In this document: positions 11,936 to 24,800 of the stretch, in pieces
Layout: each line of letters starts with the position of its first letter
How positions within the stretch are numbered: position 1 is the first letter of the stretch
Source of the DNA: Xestospongia bergquistia
Taxonomy: Eukaryota; Porifera; Demospongiae; Haplosclerida; Petrosiidae
DNA length: 64,000 bases
Reading direction: 5' to 3'
Assembly: GCA_963965975.1 (NCBI GenBank)
Contig: OZ014413.1
Location: 7,075,501-7,139,500 of the forward strand
The notes under the pieces: generated by a model
What the model saw: the letters and a program-made list of their open reading frames with translations, nothing else
What the model was told of the DNA's origin: nothing
The model's database searches: none
Program-made: the position numbers and the translations under genes

Positions 11936-12673
11936 ACTTCCTAATCTTCTAAATCCTAATGTTATAATGTGATGTTAGTATTCCAAAATAATTGTTTTTT
12001 TAGTTATTAATATATATTACAGCTTGTATACTAGATCAAATCTAATATTGTTGCTCATTAATTAGCTTTCAATTTTGTTATAATGTTTGTTTTACAATAG
12101 TCTCAACGTGTAACATAATTTAACTGTACAACATTCCAGAGTAATGAAGTAAATATTATCATATACTTTTTTTCTACTTGTAAGTCATTCTAATATGCTC
12201 TATAGAATATCATTCCATAGCTGATACTGTCACAGAAACAAGCTATATATGTGAAAAATAACTAATCCTCTATATCACTACAAGCTGTGTGTGTCCTGTA
12301 ACCTATACTTGTTATGTCTCATAAACTTGAAAACTAAAACTATGATAGAGATATTTGTGATCATTTTTTTCAAATGTAATTTGTTTCTTTGACAAACAAA
12401 ATGATTTTCTGTATAATATATAATGACTGTTACAAGTAGAAAAAAAATGATTTGTTGATTGCATTCAGTTCATTACACTGCACTGTTGTGCAGTTATATT
12501 TATACACTTTGACACTATTGTAAAGCTAACAATATGACAAAACTGAAAACTAATTAATAAGTAACAATGTTAGCTTTAATCTAGTATGCAAGCTGTAATA
12601 TATAAGTAACTAACAAAATAAACAACTGCTAAGGAATACTAGCATTCATTATAACATAGATTAAGAAGTTTAA
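11936..12673. repeat. Inverted 5' flanks between two head-to-head transporter relics
   Basis: The left part (11936-12120) resembles the reverse complement of the right part (12530-12673). Shared blocks are TGTTAGTATTCC, ACAGCTTGTATACTAGATC, TTAGCTTTCA.TTTTGT and TTTACAATAG. The same blocks lie upstream of the copies at 15811, 19338 and 42686, so they represent the conserved promoter-side flank of the family. An ACAAGCTGTGTGTGTCCTGTAA block (about 12283) recurs at about 43216 and, reversed, at about 15430. Confidence 0.65.
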
Positions 12674-13105
12674 ATGATGAAGCAGCTGACAACTTGAATA
12701 AAAAGGATACAGTGTATCAATTCATTCTCTGTAAAGTTTATCATAATATGGGATATCTTAATGTTTGTTCATTTAAGTTTACTTCAATCTTTTGCAGCAA
12801 TCAACTACATACATAGTAATACTCAACACCAATTCAGATATGATTTTGTCTTTGATAATATATATTGTCTGATATATATATCCTATCCTTTTTTTGATCT
12901 ACTTGTTGATGTAAAGACAGGTAGATATAATACAATCATTACTGGAGTGTATTTCTTCTTTTTTTCTTGGATAATTGATGGCTTGGCAGTCATTGTTAAA
13001 ACATTATCAGATTCCACATTTTTCTTCTTGATATTATTGTTTGCCTGCTATATTATACAGGTCATTGGATATTGTAGTTTTCGTTCTAATATACTGTTTA
13101 TATAG
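12674..13105 (+). pseudogene. POT/MFS-type transporter, truncated copy
   Basis: The N-terminal four transmembrane segments of the transporter family (start near 12674). The eighth codon is TGA where the intact copies have TGG. The frame then stays open through the NYIHSNTQHQFRYDF and DVKTGRYNTIITGV motifs to CSFRSN, and is cut at about 13095 by the dispersed repeat 13095-13780. Expected length is 514 aa, so only about a quarter is present. Non-functional. Confidence 0.8.
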
Positions 13106-13780
13106 CTAATGGTAATCAAGATTGTAATATTCTTAAAAATATAAAATGTTGACTAGGTCTGTTTCCATCGACCTGCCATTATATTAATTTTCAATGATAT
13201 TAATTTTAAGAAAGCTCCTATGATTCCTTATGTAATTAGAGTAATAATAATTAATGTTATGGTAATAATGCTTTGTGTTGATTTTGTCACTGTAAAAAAT
13301 AGGTTGTTGCCATAACAACCCTGAGATTGGTTGCTCACTGGTTTAAATATGACAAAAGAAAAATTGCCACTGTGTAACAACCCAAGGTAGTAAGTTGCTA
13401 CAATTTTTCATTGTGCATAGAGTGAAACACAGTTGTTCAGCAAGAATTATTTTTTAATCATTAAAAATTGAAGAAATGCAAGAAACTGCATTAGAAAAGC
13501 AAAAAATAAAATAAAAAAGTAAATTATATATAATCTGATCCATCTAATGTATGTATAATTGAAAGATATATAATTTTGATGTAATATTTACTGTATCATT
13601 TAGTCAGATGCAGTTTTCACCACAGAACTGCATGTATACTCCGTTTAAGAGAGGAGGAATTTTCTTGACTTTTTCTTGATTCATAAAAGCAGATGTTGTG
13701 TAAACACAAAGATGTTGGTAAGTGCTTTGGGGAATTGAATATTAAAAGCGAAATATGTTGCAAATAGTTCTCTACAAACA
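13090..13780 (+). repeat. Dispersed repeat, inverted copy at 39885-40600
   Basis: About 700 bp aligns, with moderate divergence, to the reverse complement of 39885-40600. Shared landmarks: TATATAGCTAATGGTAATCAAGATTGTAATATTCT, the ATGGTAATAATG... and GTTGCCATAACA stretches, and GCATTCAAACAAAAA-like and AACACAAAGAT blocks. It truncates the transporter relic at 12674. No protein is recognised; probably an old non-autonomous transposable element. Confidence 0.65.
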
Positions 13781-15810
13781 TTTTAAATGTCAGATGTCTA
13801 CAATGCGCTCACCAACAAGGAACAATTGGATTATACTACTGTTATTCACAGTATTAATATAAGGATAGTTTATTTGTCTCTTTTAGTCAGCTCCTCTAAG
13901 TCATCAAATGGATTCTACAAAAAAAGTATACCAAGAATGATTGATTATGCAAAGCAATTGTTTAGCACAAACAGCTTCTCTAAGGAAAGATTTTGGTAAC
14001 TGGTGAAGCGATAATTTATACATGTAAAAAAGCTTATAATACATACCCTAGTAAATGTTATTTGATATAGCTGCTATGAGAATGCTTGGATAACAATAAT
14101 AGAAGAATGGTTTTCGTGATATCTTGTTAACACAAGACACTCACTTAAATACAAGTGGATTAACAAAAAACTAAAGTTAAACATGATTAACAAATGATTG
14201 TGCTACAAGAGTTGACCTATTTAACAACTGTACCACAAATAGATAAGTGACAATGACAATAATTTACAGTAGTCAACATGTCTACAAAAACCAATATTAC
14301 CTTTTTGATCAAAAAAAAGTTGAATTAATATCAACACTAGTTCTCAATCATAAAGGGTGTTGTCACAAAAGATTAAACTTTGTTACAAAGTTTTACAGCA
14401 ATTAAAGTAATAATGCTTGATCCATAAAAACAATTTGAAGGGTATTGCAAAAGTACTTGTATAGTGCTGTATATATGTGACTTACAGGTAAAATATGAAT
14501 GTTTGTGAACAACTTTGATTGAAGAAGTTCCTATAACTGCTGAAAGGTAAGCATGCTTTCAAGAATGCTAGTGTCGATGGCTTCATTGATGGAACCTAGA
14601 ATGTCAATTGCATCTTGTGATAACTTCGATTATAACTTTATTATTCTGAACAAAACAATAACTCGACTTACATAAATAGAGTAACTATCAAAACACATTA
14701 CATCATTACAAAACACATTACATCACTAAATAAACATTGCATGTATAGAGTTACTACACATCTGATCATAAAATAAAAATAAGAGCAATAATAAAAATTT
14801 TTTGTACCAATCATCAACTCATCATATCAAAAAGACAACTCATTACTCTTTTTATTTTGGGGACATTTTGATCTACTATCTATAATATTTATTTGTATTT
14901 TTATAATGTTTATAATGTTTATGTTAAACCTTTTGCATTTATTTAATTAAAAATATTACTACTAGGGTCAAGAAATAGACAGGAAGCATTGTATGTAAAA
15001 GATATATTGATTAACATCAGCTAAGAAATAGGACTGTCAACAAGCTGACAGGTTATAAAAGGCAACTTAAATAAGCCTATTTACACTTGTATAATAAATG
15101 CATGAGCTCAGTATATGTAAATTAATTACTTGATTTAACTAATACATGATTATGCAGGTTACATATGTAATTAGTAAGTCTAATACTGTTTTAATTACTT
15201 ATGTGCTATGAAATTAATGATTATGTAGCTACATAAACAGTAGTGCAATAGTAATAAAATAGTATTATGATTACTTTTCAATAAAAATAAGTTTGTAATT
15301 GCAACCTGTATAACCAAATAATGGTTAAATCAACCAAACATTTTTTACTGATAACTGTTTGCTGTAATAATTATGTACAATAGGTATGTTATCTTTGGGC
15401 CATACATTTTTTAAATAAACTGGTATAGTTTACAAGACACACACAGCTTGTACACTAAAACTGTGACAAGAGATATAGATGACCATTTATTTTTACATGT
15501 AATTTGTTTCTGTGACAATATCAGCTATGGAATGACTTTCTATATAACATATTATAAAGACTGTTACAAGTAGAAAAAAAGATAATTATGTGATTATGTT
15601 TAGTTCATTACACTGGATGTGTACAGTGAAATTATGTTATACATTGACACTAATGTAAAACAAACATTATGACAACACTGAAAGTTAACTAATGAGCAAC
15701 AATGTTAGATTTGATCTAGCATATAAGCTGTAATATATCAGTATCTAAGAAAATTAAGCAACTATTTTGGAGTACTAACCTCATGATATCACATAGATTA
15801 AGAAGTTTAA
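13781..15810. other. Intergenic, no gene supported
   Basis: A 70-codon frame at 13787-13999 (ending IDYAKQLFSTNSFSKERFW) has no recognisable domain, and I leave it uncalled. The last 400 bp (15400-15810) carry the conserved upstream blocks of the transporter family, including the reversed ACACACAGCTTGTA element and the TAAGAAGTTTAAATGATGAA sequence just before the start codon at 15811. Confidence 0.45.
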
Positions 15811-17353
15811 ATGATGAATAAGGTGAGGACATGGAGAAGAAGGATCCAGTATATCAGTTCACGCTCCGTAAAGTTCATCATAATATGGGATGTCTTAATG
15901 TATGTTCATTTATCTTTACTTCAATCTTTTGCAGCAATCAACTACATACATAGTAATACTCAACACCAATTCAGATATGATTTTGTCTATGATATTATAT
16001 ATTGTCTGATATATATTTCCTACCCTTTCTTTGGTACACTTGCTGATGTAAAGACAGGTAGATATAACGCAATCATTACTGGAGTGCATTTCTCATTTTT
16101 ATCTTGGATATTTGGTGGCTTGGCTGTCATTATTAATGCATTCTCAGATTCCACAGTCTTCTTCTTGATATTAATGTCTGCTGGTTACATTTTACAAGTC
16201 ATTGGATATTGTAGTTTTCATTCTAATATTGTTCAATTTAGCATTGATCAATCTGTGGGAGCTTCAGCTGATGAATTGAGTGCTATAATTTACTGGCACT
16301 CTGCAAGTGTGCCTATTTTATTTGTCATTATTAAAATTGGACAGATTCTAACTAAACAGTTTTCAATAGTGTATTATATATTATCAGGTATGGCTGTGTC
16401 TACTGTCATTATTAGTAACTCATTGTTCAAACACTGGTTGGACACTACACCTCATAAAATCAATCCAGTCAAATTAATTGCTAAAGTACTCAATTATTCC
16501 AGAAAGAACAAATACCCAAGTAATCGTAGTGCATTGACTTACTGGGAAGAGGACTATCCATCACGAGTTGATCTAGGTATGGAAAAATATGGAGGACCTT
16601 TCTCAGAAGAGGAGGTACAAGATGTCAAGACTATGTTACGATTAATACCACTGTTAATAAGTGTAGTTGGTTTTTCTTGTGGTCAGGAATTTTCATGGAA
16701 AGCATTCAATGCTTATAAAGATGATGTCAGCTTCCTTTCAAACTTTATATTAAATCGAACAATGACCTCTCTAGTATCTGGACTTGCCATCCTAATATAT
16801 CAGTTTGTTATATATCCCTGTTTCTACAATTACATTCCCAGTATGCTCAAGAGAACAGGATTAGGCCTACTTTTTGCCTTATTTGCTACTGTTTATTATG
16901 TCATCATTTTTGCTAGTAAAGAACATTTCCATATGGACACAACTTCATACAAAGCTATGATTATACCTGAAATATTGTATGGAATTTCTTATGCATTATT
17001 TTTCCCTACATCTTTAGAGTTCATAATAGCTCAATCTCCTCATGAAATGTTTAATGGTTGGCCTATGGTATGCAGCTATGGGATTTGGTTATGTTATTGA
17101 TATCAATGGAAGGTATCCATTTAATTGTAAAGAAGACATTGTCTGTCAAAATCTTTTTTACTATGTCATGAAGGGTGGAGTTATTGTCATTATTCTTACT
17201 CTATTTGTTATACTAGCAAAGCAATACAAGTTACGAGTGAGGGAAAATGAAATTAACATACATTTGATAACTGAGGAGCATTATGAAAAATACATGGATC
17301 AGGAAGTAGAATTCAGGAGAGAATTGGGATTATCATTAGAGTCCATAGATTGA
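15811..17353 (+). pseudogene. POT/MFS-type 12-TM transporter, near-complete copy with frameshift
   Basis: Predicted proton-coupled solute or peptide carrier of the major facilitator superfamily. It is almost full length against the 514-aa copy at 41142-42686, with the same membrane segments, the ADVKTGRYN loop between early helices, and the central cytoplasmic loop with YGGPFSEEEVQDVKTMLRL. After codon HEM at 17049 five bases (AGAGG in the intact copy) are missing, which shifts the frame; translation would stop at 17098-17100. The remaining C-terminus (GLWYAAMGFGYVID to the end at 17353) continues in another frame. The rest is well preserved, so inactivation is recent or the deletion is an assembly error. 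Confidence 0.75.
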
Positions 17354-17707
17354 GACATTTTACTAGTAACATGACTAGTTTAAGAGAATTAGATTATTTT
17401 TACTAAAACTTTACTCTCCTTTTCAACAGTTCTGTTTTTATATGTATATTGTTATGTCAGTAGATGAATCATTGATTATAATTATTTAACCTAAATTCTG
17501 TTCATGTTCAATTCGATCTTGCTTTTCCACCATAACTTTACATTTTCTTGTTTTAGTTCCAAGTATAATGCAACAATTTACTCCATTAGCACTTCCTGCT
17601 GATGTAGTATAAGTCTACAATCAATATTTTTGTTTGCATTTGCATAAGGGCATATATAAATTGTTATATTTAAAACATGATTGTTATATTTAAATTGTTA
17701 TATTTAA
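17354..17707. other. 3' flank of the transporter copy
   Basis: No gene. Contains a short tandem of TTGTTATATTTAAA units at 17660-17708. Confidence 0.4.
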
Positions 17708-18365
17708 AGCACAAAGACATTTTATATTTTGCAAGAATATTATATCATAATGACTGATTAATTTCACTCTTATCTTTACAATTTACATATAAATAAAGGA
17801 CATGGTGTAAGAGAAATAAATGCAAAGATTTTTGGCTGTTTCATTGCTGCCATAAAATGGCTATTTCATGGCATGCCATTTGTGTCAAAATGTTTTGGTG
17901 ATTGCTTGAGTGGTATCATTAGTGTTATACTATACTGTGTTGTTACTGACAAAAATTTCCTAAATGCTAAACAATTGAGTGTGTATAATACACTGTCATT
18001 AGTAAGCCACTCCCATTATTGTATTATATTGAATTTGGGATTTATCTTAGATGAGGTTAATTGTAACTAGGAGTATGTGTAGTCTTAGCCAAAACAGCGT
18101 GCTGGGTGAACAATTCCCAAGTTAGTACTATAAGGATCTTTTCATCATCTGTCCCATCATTTACACACAGACTCTGATGTCATGACTACTTCTGTTTATG
18201 CCAACTTTCTTACTGGAATACATGTAATTAATTATTATTCATTTGCTTATTTTTACAAGGTCTTGGAAGCAAGTAATGTGTTGGTAAAGATGTGCCATTG
18301 TGGATGTTAAACTTAAGACACTTCCACTAGCTAGTGTATTGTTTTATCTATCTAATGTGATTTAT
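17708..18365 (+). repeat. Dispersed repeat block shared with 45099, 38806 and 48530 regions
   Basis: 17708-18110 matches 45099-45445 plus 46131-46180 closely. At 18057-18060 it has an unoccupied TTAA, where the 45-kb copy carries a 681-bp insertion. 18105-18365 (GGGTGAACAATTCCCAAG onward, through CATCTGTCCCATCA and TACATGTAATTAATTATTA) matches 38806-39068, part of 46163-46250, and 48530-48680. This is an interspersed family with no recognisable protein. Confidence 0.75.
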
Positions 18366-18616
18366 AATGGATAACATGCATAAATTATATATTTATTATA
18401 TTGTATAGGAACATACAATAACAGCTAATTCCAAATGTAATTGTTTACTACTGTCAGTTCCAACTTTTATTAGTGCTATCATGTCATTGTAAAGTGATAC
18501 AGTGTACAAGGTACAGAGAAAGAGCAGTTGTATTATCAATTGACTGAATGAAGTTGAACATGTACTAGAATTTGTAAAACTCCTGACCAATATTTTTAAT
18601 CTTAAGGTGGGAGGAA
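18366..18616 (+). repeat. Internal fragment of a Gypsy-like retroelement, deleted copy
   Basis: 18366-18530 matches 48890-49090. 18540-18616 matches the 3' part of the retroelement relic at 39420-39640 (TGACTGAATG.AGTTGAAC, then the polypurine AAGGTGGGAGGAA). The integrase-like segment seen in the 39-kb copy is deleted here. Confidence 0.55.
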
Positions 18617-18808
18617 TGTACTGTACTACTGTTTGATATTGTTTTGTTCTTACTTATAGAATTCCTTATGTATGACCTTATGACCTTCTTTAGACTTCCT
18701 TTCCCTAAGTTACTAACTATAGTGAATACACCACAATATCTTAGATGAGCTGGCTTAAAGAGACAAACTAAACTATCCTTCTATTAATGCTGTGAATAAC
18801 AGTAGTAT
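18617..18808 (+). mobile_element. LTR remnant adjoining a transporter pseudogene
   Basis: Follows a polypurine tract (GGTGGGAGGAA), begins TG, and has inverted termini TACTACTGTT and AACAGTAGTA. It matches 39640-39841 closely. At 18809 it abuts the interior of the minus-strand transporter copy, so the retroelement insertion or its rearrangement truncated that gene. Confidence 0.6.
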
Positions 18809-19338
18809 AATTTGTCCAATATGAATAATGACAAATATAACAGGCACACTTGTAGAGTGCCAGTAAATTATAGCACTCAGTTCATCAGCTGAAGCTCCCA
18901 CAGATTGATCAATACTAAATTGGACAATATTAGAATAGCATATCCAATGACTTGTAAAATGTAACCAACACATAATAATATTAAGAAAAAGAGTGTGGAA
19001 TCTGAGAATGTCTTAACAATGACTGCCAAGCCACCAATCATCCAAGATAAAAATGAGAAATACACTCCAGTAATGATTGTATTATATCTACCTGTCTTGA
19101 CATCAGCAAATAGACCAAATAAAGGATAGGAGAGATATATCAGACAAGATGCGATATCAAAGACAAAGTCGTATCTGAATTGGTGTTGAGTCTGACTATG
19201 TATATAGCTTATTGCTGCAAAAGAATGAAGTAAACTTAAATGAACAAACATTAAGACATCCCATATTATGATGAGCTTTACAGAGTGTGAACTGATACAC
19301 TGGATCCTTCTTCTCCAAATCTTCAGCTGCTTCATCAT
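18809..19338 (-). pseudogene. POT/MFS-type transporter, N-terminal half, truncated by an LTR
   Basis: Start at 19338, MMKQLKIWRRRIQ..., open through the first helices. A frameshift occurs near 18940 at the GYCSF position, after which the family sequence (SNIVQFSIDQSVGASADELS) continues in another frame. It is cut at about 18809 by the LTR remnant at HIGQI. The C-terminal 60 percent is missing. Confidence 0.8.
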
Positions 19339-19546
19339 TTGAATTTCTTTATGTATATGTTCTAAAATGATGTTAGTATTCCAAAATAGTTGCTTTTATT
19401 TTGTTAGTTTACTGATATATTACAGCTTGTATACTAGATCAAAACTAACATTGATGTTCTTTAATTAGCTTTCAGTTTTGTCATAATGTTTTTTTTACAA
19501 TAGTATCAAAGTGTACTATAATATAACTGTACAGCAGTGGTATTAA
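19339..19546. repeat. Conserved upstream flank of the transporter family
   Basis: Carries the same blocks as 11936-12120 and 42690-42880 (TGTTAGTATTCCAAAATA, TTACAGCTTGTATACTAGATC, TTTACAATAGT.TCAA). Confidence 0.6.
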
Positions 19547-20030
19547 TCATAACACATCTTGTATCTCCTCTTCTGAGAAAGGTCCTCCATATTTTTCCAT
19601 ATCCATATCAAGTCGTGATGGGTAGTCCTCCTCCCAGAAAATTAAAACATTATGATTACCCCTTTTATTTGTTTTTCTGGAATAATTGAGTACTTTTGCA
19701 ATTAATTTGACTGGATTGATTTTATGAGGTGTAGTTTCCAACAAGTGTTTAAAGAATGAGTTGATAATAATGACAATAAATACAGCACACCTGATAATAT
19801 ATAATACACTATTGCATATTGTTTGATTATAATTTGTCCAATATGAACAGTGACAAATATAACAGGCACATTTATAGAGAGCAAGTAAATTATAATTTTC
19901 ATTACTATTATCAGCCCATGAATTTGATTCAAATAGCCTGTTAAATGTTTTTTCCTTTGTTGTTGAATACCAAACTTGACTTCTTTTGAGCATCTTGTAA
20001 TTCAACAGATTGGAATAGCTCAAAAGTGTT
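19547..20030 (-). pseudogene. POT/MFS-type transporter, central fragment
   Basis: Carries only the middle of the protein: the membrane segment HIGQIIIKQYAIVYYILSG and the central loop ETTPHKINPVKLIAKVLNYSRK to YGGPFSEEEIQDVL, in two frames with a shift near 19790, ending in a stop near 19547. It lies upstream of the N-terminal half at 18809-19338, in non-collinear order, which points to a rearranged tandem. Confidence 0.75.
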
Positions 20031-21869
20031 AGTCTTTACGTTTAAAACAAAACATTATCAAAAGAAATAAATAATATAAAGGTAATGCATAATTTCTTGT
20101 GAAAGATATAAAATTACTATGAGTTAAACCTATACAAATTTGTCTGGAAAAAAAATTGTAAAATAAAACGTATTTTTTTCAAAATCTCCTGTTATATGCA
20201 TCAAAGGTAAACTGGTTTAGTAATTTTGCCAAAAATCTTGCTATATTGCTAGATTGCCCATAACAGCTGCTATGAGTGAAGACTATCAATCTCAATAGTA
20301 TAAGGGAGCCTGGGTCTGTGTGTCTTGAATTGCTACCTTTCTTTTTTTCATATTCAACTAAGAAAATCATTGTGACTCCTTGGACATATATTAGATCTAT
20401 ACATATATTAGATCAATGCATTTGGATGACTAATCATTAAAAACACTAAAGTCTGTGAGAAAGTATTAAAACATTCCACATTTGAAAAGTGTATGCATGT
20501 CAATATCAGCACTCATGGTATATTATAACTTGAGTATATGGAAAATTGTTTATAACGTTTTGTTGATTATTAGATCATACTTATAATATTTGATACATTA
20601 GCCAGATTTTAAAAGGGCTATTGTGTTTGTACTATCATACAGTTTCATTACCACCAAAAAACAGTTGCTTAATTTTATAATCTAACTACTAACTAAGTTG
20701 CACATTAGAGTGAATGGAGTTAGTTGAAACTGGTATTCCTGCATGACTATATTAAATACATCTAGATATTGTAGCTATTAAAGCTGATTACCTAATGTCC
20801 TATAGTGATATTGATTTAGAGACTCATGTGACCAGTTTGGATATCATACCTAGTGACACCAGTATAGATGAGGTAAGCTATACTCTAGTATGTACACATG
20901 TTTTATATTAAGACAATAATGTATTAATATTACAGTAACTAGTAACGTGCAGAAATAATATGAATAACTTATCTTCATTTATTAAGATTGTATAGACTCA
21001 TTTTCCCAATTATCACATAATGATACAAACCAACCTCAAACTCTACCACAAAATAACTTATTCTCTAGACTATATGATTAATATTAAGACATGCATAAAG
21101 CTTGTAATATGCATGCAAAAAAGGAAGGAAACCATACATGTTCATTATAAGTTATTTTTTAGAGCATAGAATAGTGCTAGTATTGCTAGAAATGTATATT
21201 AACTCAATAAAACATCACCAATAATATTAGTTATAGAAAGTAACTTTGGTAAGTATTCGATTGATACAGTATTGTCAATATATTCAATTAAAATACAGAT
21301 ATAAAAAAATGTTTATATTAGTCTACATAGTCAACGTCAATTTTTGAGTATCCCTCATGCATAATTATACATATTGTAATGCATATATGAGTGTGTGTGT
21401 GTGTGTGTGTAAGTATGTCATAAAACCCAGATACCACACCTTAATTTAAATATATAGATAGTTAATATTGTAACAACATGGTCTCTAAGGTTAGGGGGTT
21501 TAAATAATAAACACTTACCATAATTATGCATGAGTAAGCTGAGTAGCATACAAAATTGCTACACGTAAAAAAGCAAATAACTTCCATTCTTTGTCCTTTT
21601 CAAATAAACATAGAAAAGCTGTTAAAAGTGAGGCCTACCATGTTGTTGCTAAAAATAGAATTACATGATAATTATTTTTAGTAGAAGTAGCTGACACATG
21701 ACTGAGAAAAACCTTTCAATCAATAATAAAATACTTTCGAAAAACTTTGACAATTACAATGAGTGCAAAATACAATTAAGTGAGAATAAAACAACAACAG
21801 ATCTACCACTATTAAAATTAACATATGTAATAAGATAGCTACAATAATTCTGATGTAGTGTAGTGTTTT
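20031..21869. other. Intergenic with one candidate exon
   Basis: Mostly non-coding. 20775-20872 (plus) reads as a plausible exon, with acceptor ATATTGTAG, a frame containing ADYLMSYSDIDLETHVTSLD and IIPSDTSIDE, and donor GTAAGC. A following frame at 20988-21081 (TLPQNNLFSRLYD then stop) looks coding but does not join in phase, so the gene is unproven. A TG microsatellite lies at 21390-21410. Confidence 0.35.
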
Positions 21870-24800
21870 TCAATTTTCAAAGAGGTCAGCATAACTTGGA
21901 GGAGGAAGAGTCCTCAATGTTTCTATCTGATTGTAGGGTTCAGCTGATGTGTTGCGTTCTCTGCCTTGATTCATCTCACGAGTGGTAAATGCATGAGATT
22001 CATATGGTTGTGGTGGAGCGGATGGTTGTCGTGAGTACATAGATGGTGGTTGAGGTACCAGATGATGACCTGATTGCTGATGGTAAGGAGGTAATTGTTG
22101 CTGTGGACGAGGAGACATGTATGGATAAGGCGCAACAGTTGGCATTTCATGTGATCCAATAGTATTACTACTTTCATTATGGAGTGGTGGTTGTCTATGA
22201 TTGGCTACTGGGTAGTTTGCTGAATGTGTTACATGACCAGGATATCGGGTCTGTCTTTGTGGTATAGTATTGAAGGTGGTATTAGGAAGTGGTCTAGATG
22301 GACCTCTTTGATTTGATCTTTGAGTCGTTTCAGGAGATCTAATAGTTTGTAGTTCAACTTGTTGAGTGTTGGAACTTGTAACATTTTGTCTCTTGTGTTT
22401 TTTTCCTAAAGCAACAACAGCTATGCAGCAAACGAAAGCCATAATCATTACCACCAAAATAGAACCAATTGTACCACCAACTGGTCCAGCTATGTTTGAT
22501 GCTAGAAAACAATAAGTAATTATAACATTATAGATTTATAGCATTGCTCTAGTAAAGGATTTAATCAATACACACACACACACACACATATATATATAGT
22601 TACTTACTAATGTCATATATCATAGTTTGTGCTTTAGTATTGACTTACAGGCAGCGGTAGGAGGAGCAGGAGTAACACCACGACATGTAATCCTTAATGT
22701 TGATACTGATGACAAACTCCTTGAATTACCTATAAATGTTAAAATACATTTGAGTAGTTTTTAACTGTAAATCATTTAGACATATTTCTAATGAGCTAGT
22801 CTAAGAGATATTCATCATATCTTTATTTAAGGTAATACTATAATTTTGATTACTTTTATTAGGATGAGTTGATTAGCTTTAACTTACTACATTGAATTGT
22901 GACATCTTCAGAATGACTACATCCTTGATAAGAATTGTTAGGACAACTCTGACAAGAACCCAAACAAGACAAACTACTACTGCAAGCTAAGTTACTCATC
23001 CAAATACGTTGATATGAACTACCAGACCTGTAAGAAATATAGTATATTTCTAGTATAGTCTATTGTACTAAACATACAAAGGAAGATGATTATAACTTGT
23101 ATAGTTTGAATATCCCAGTTGTTTACAGAGAACGAGTGCATCATTAGAATCAAATCCATCATCACATATTGTACCCCACTGTCCATTACAATAGACCTCC
23201 ACACGCCCTTCATTAGAATAATTGCCTCCCTGAAGACGTATCATACCAGGGAAAGGATTACTGTTCCAGATTCTTGTAGAATCTGAATTACAATATATGT
23301 AGATGTTATACTATAGTATAATAATAACATTAATAATACTCACAGCAATACACAGTAGCATCATAAGAGTTAGTGTTAGTACATCCACTATCAATGTATG
23401 TAGAGTAGGAACATTGTAGGATAGTGAGATAGTCATTGTTAGGACAGTTGACATCATCTAGTACCATTGAGCTGTAGTCAGTCCCATAACTGAAATATTA
23501 ACAAATAATTAGATATGCTTAAAACAAATTTCTTAAGAAATTAACCTCACTGATCCAGCTCTTGAATAACTTGAGGCTCCAGTATATCCCAACTGATGAC
23601 AAATGACATCAGCCTCATATTGATTGTAGTAGGTATCATCACAAATATTACCCCATTGTCCATTGATATAGATCTGTACAATACCATAATAATAAGAGGA
23701 TAAGGTATATCCATTACGATAAAGACGTGTAGTACCAAAACCAATATGACTAGAAGAAGCTGCATCAAAATAATAATAAAACAATGATGTTGCTTATTGA
23801 CTTAAATAAATTCAAGATAAGAACATAATTTCTTAACCATCCAAAACAATAGTATATTACTTACAAATTAATCCAGAACAAGTAGTCTTTGAATTATAAG
23901 GCTTTGAATATAAACTGCTATAAACTAAAAAATACAATAATAATAATTAGTAAACCTTAGTAATTATATCATATAACAAAGTATACTAATTGCTTAATAT
24001 AACAACTTACTACATGTGACAGTTATATCTTCATAGTGGTTACAACTAGTTACTGAAGTTGATGGACAACTATTTCTAGTTCCATAACATGTGTCAGAGG
24101 AAGAACTAGACATGTATGTACTCCAAATTGGTTGACTTGAAGTACCAGACCTAAATAATAGTCAAATAATGTGTTGTTTGAAATGCCATTGTGACAGTCG
24201 CATTGTAAATACTTAACTACTTGCTAAACATTTAAAAAATATTTTTTTCTGTTTTTCAATATAGAAAAATGGAGACACAACATAATGCTAAATGGTAAGC
24301 CAACATTCAAACTTAATAAGTGATAACCATTATGGCAGGGTTCATAGTGATGCCTAAATGAAATTAGTAATTGTCTTATGTGTTGGCAGTGACATATGTG
24401 GATTGTACTTCATATTGTTTAATACAACAATAGAAAAAGAACGATAGTAGTGGACATATAAATATAAGACAAGATCCAAAACAAATTATTATAGGATTGA
24501 CAGGCAAGCAAAGAAAAATAATTTTATTTAAGTAAATATATGGTTTCATTCCTAAACAATTACTGTAAATAGTAACTAGATTTATACTACTTACAGACTT
24601 AAGTGATCATATCTATGGTAATAATTATATCCCAATTGTTTACAGATAGTTCGAGCATCAGTAGAACTAAATCCATTATCACATATTGTTCCCCACTGTC
24701 CATTACAATAGACCTCAACACGTCCTTCATTAGAATAATTTCCTCCTTGAAGACGTATCATACCAGAGAAAGGATTACTATTCCATATCCTTGTAGAATC

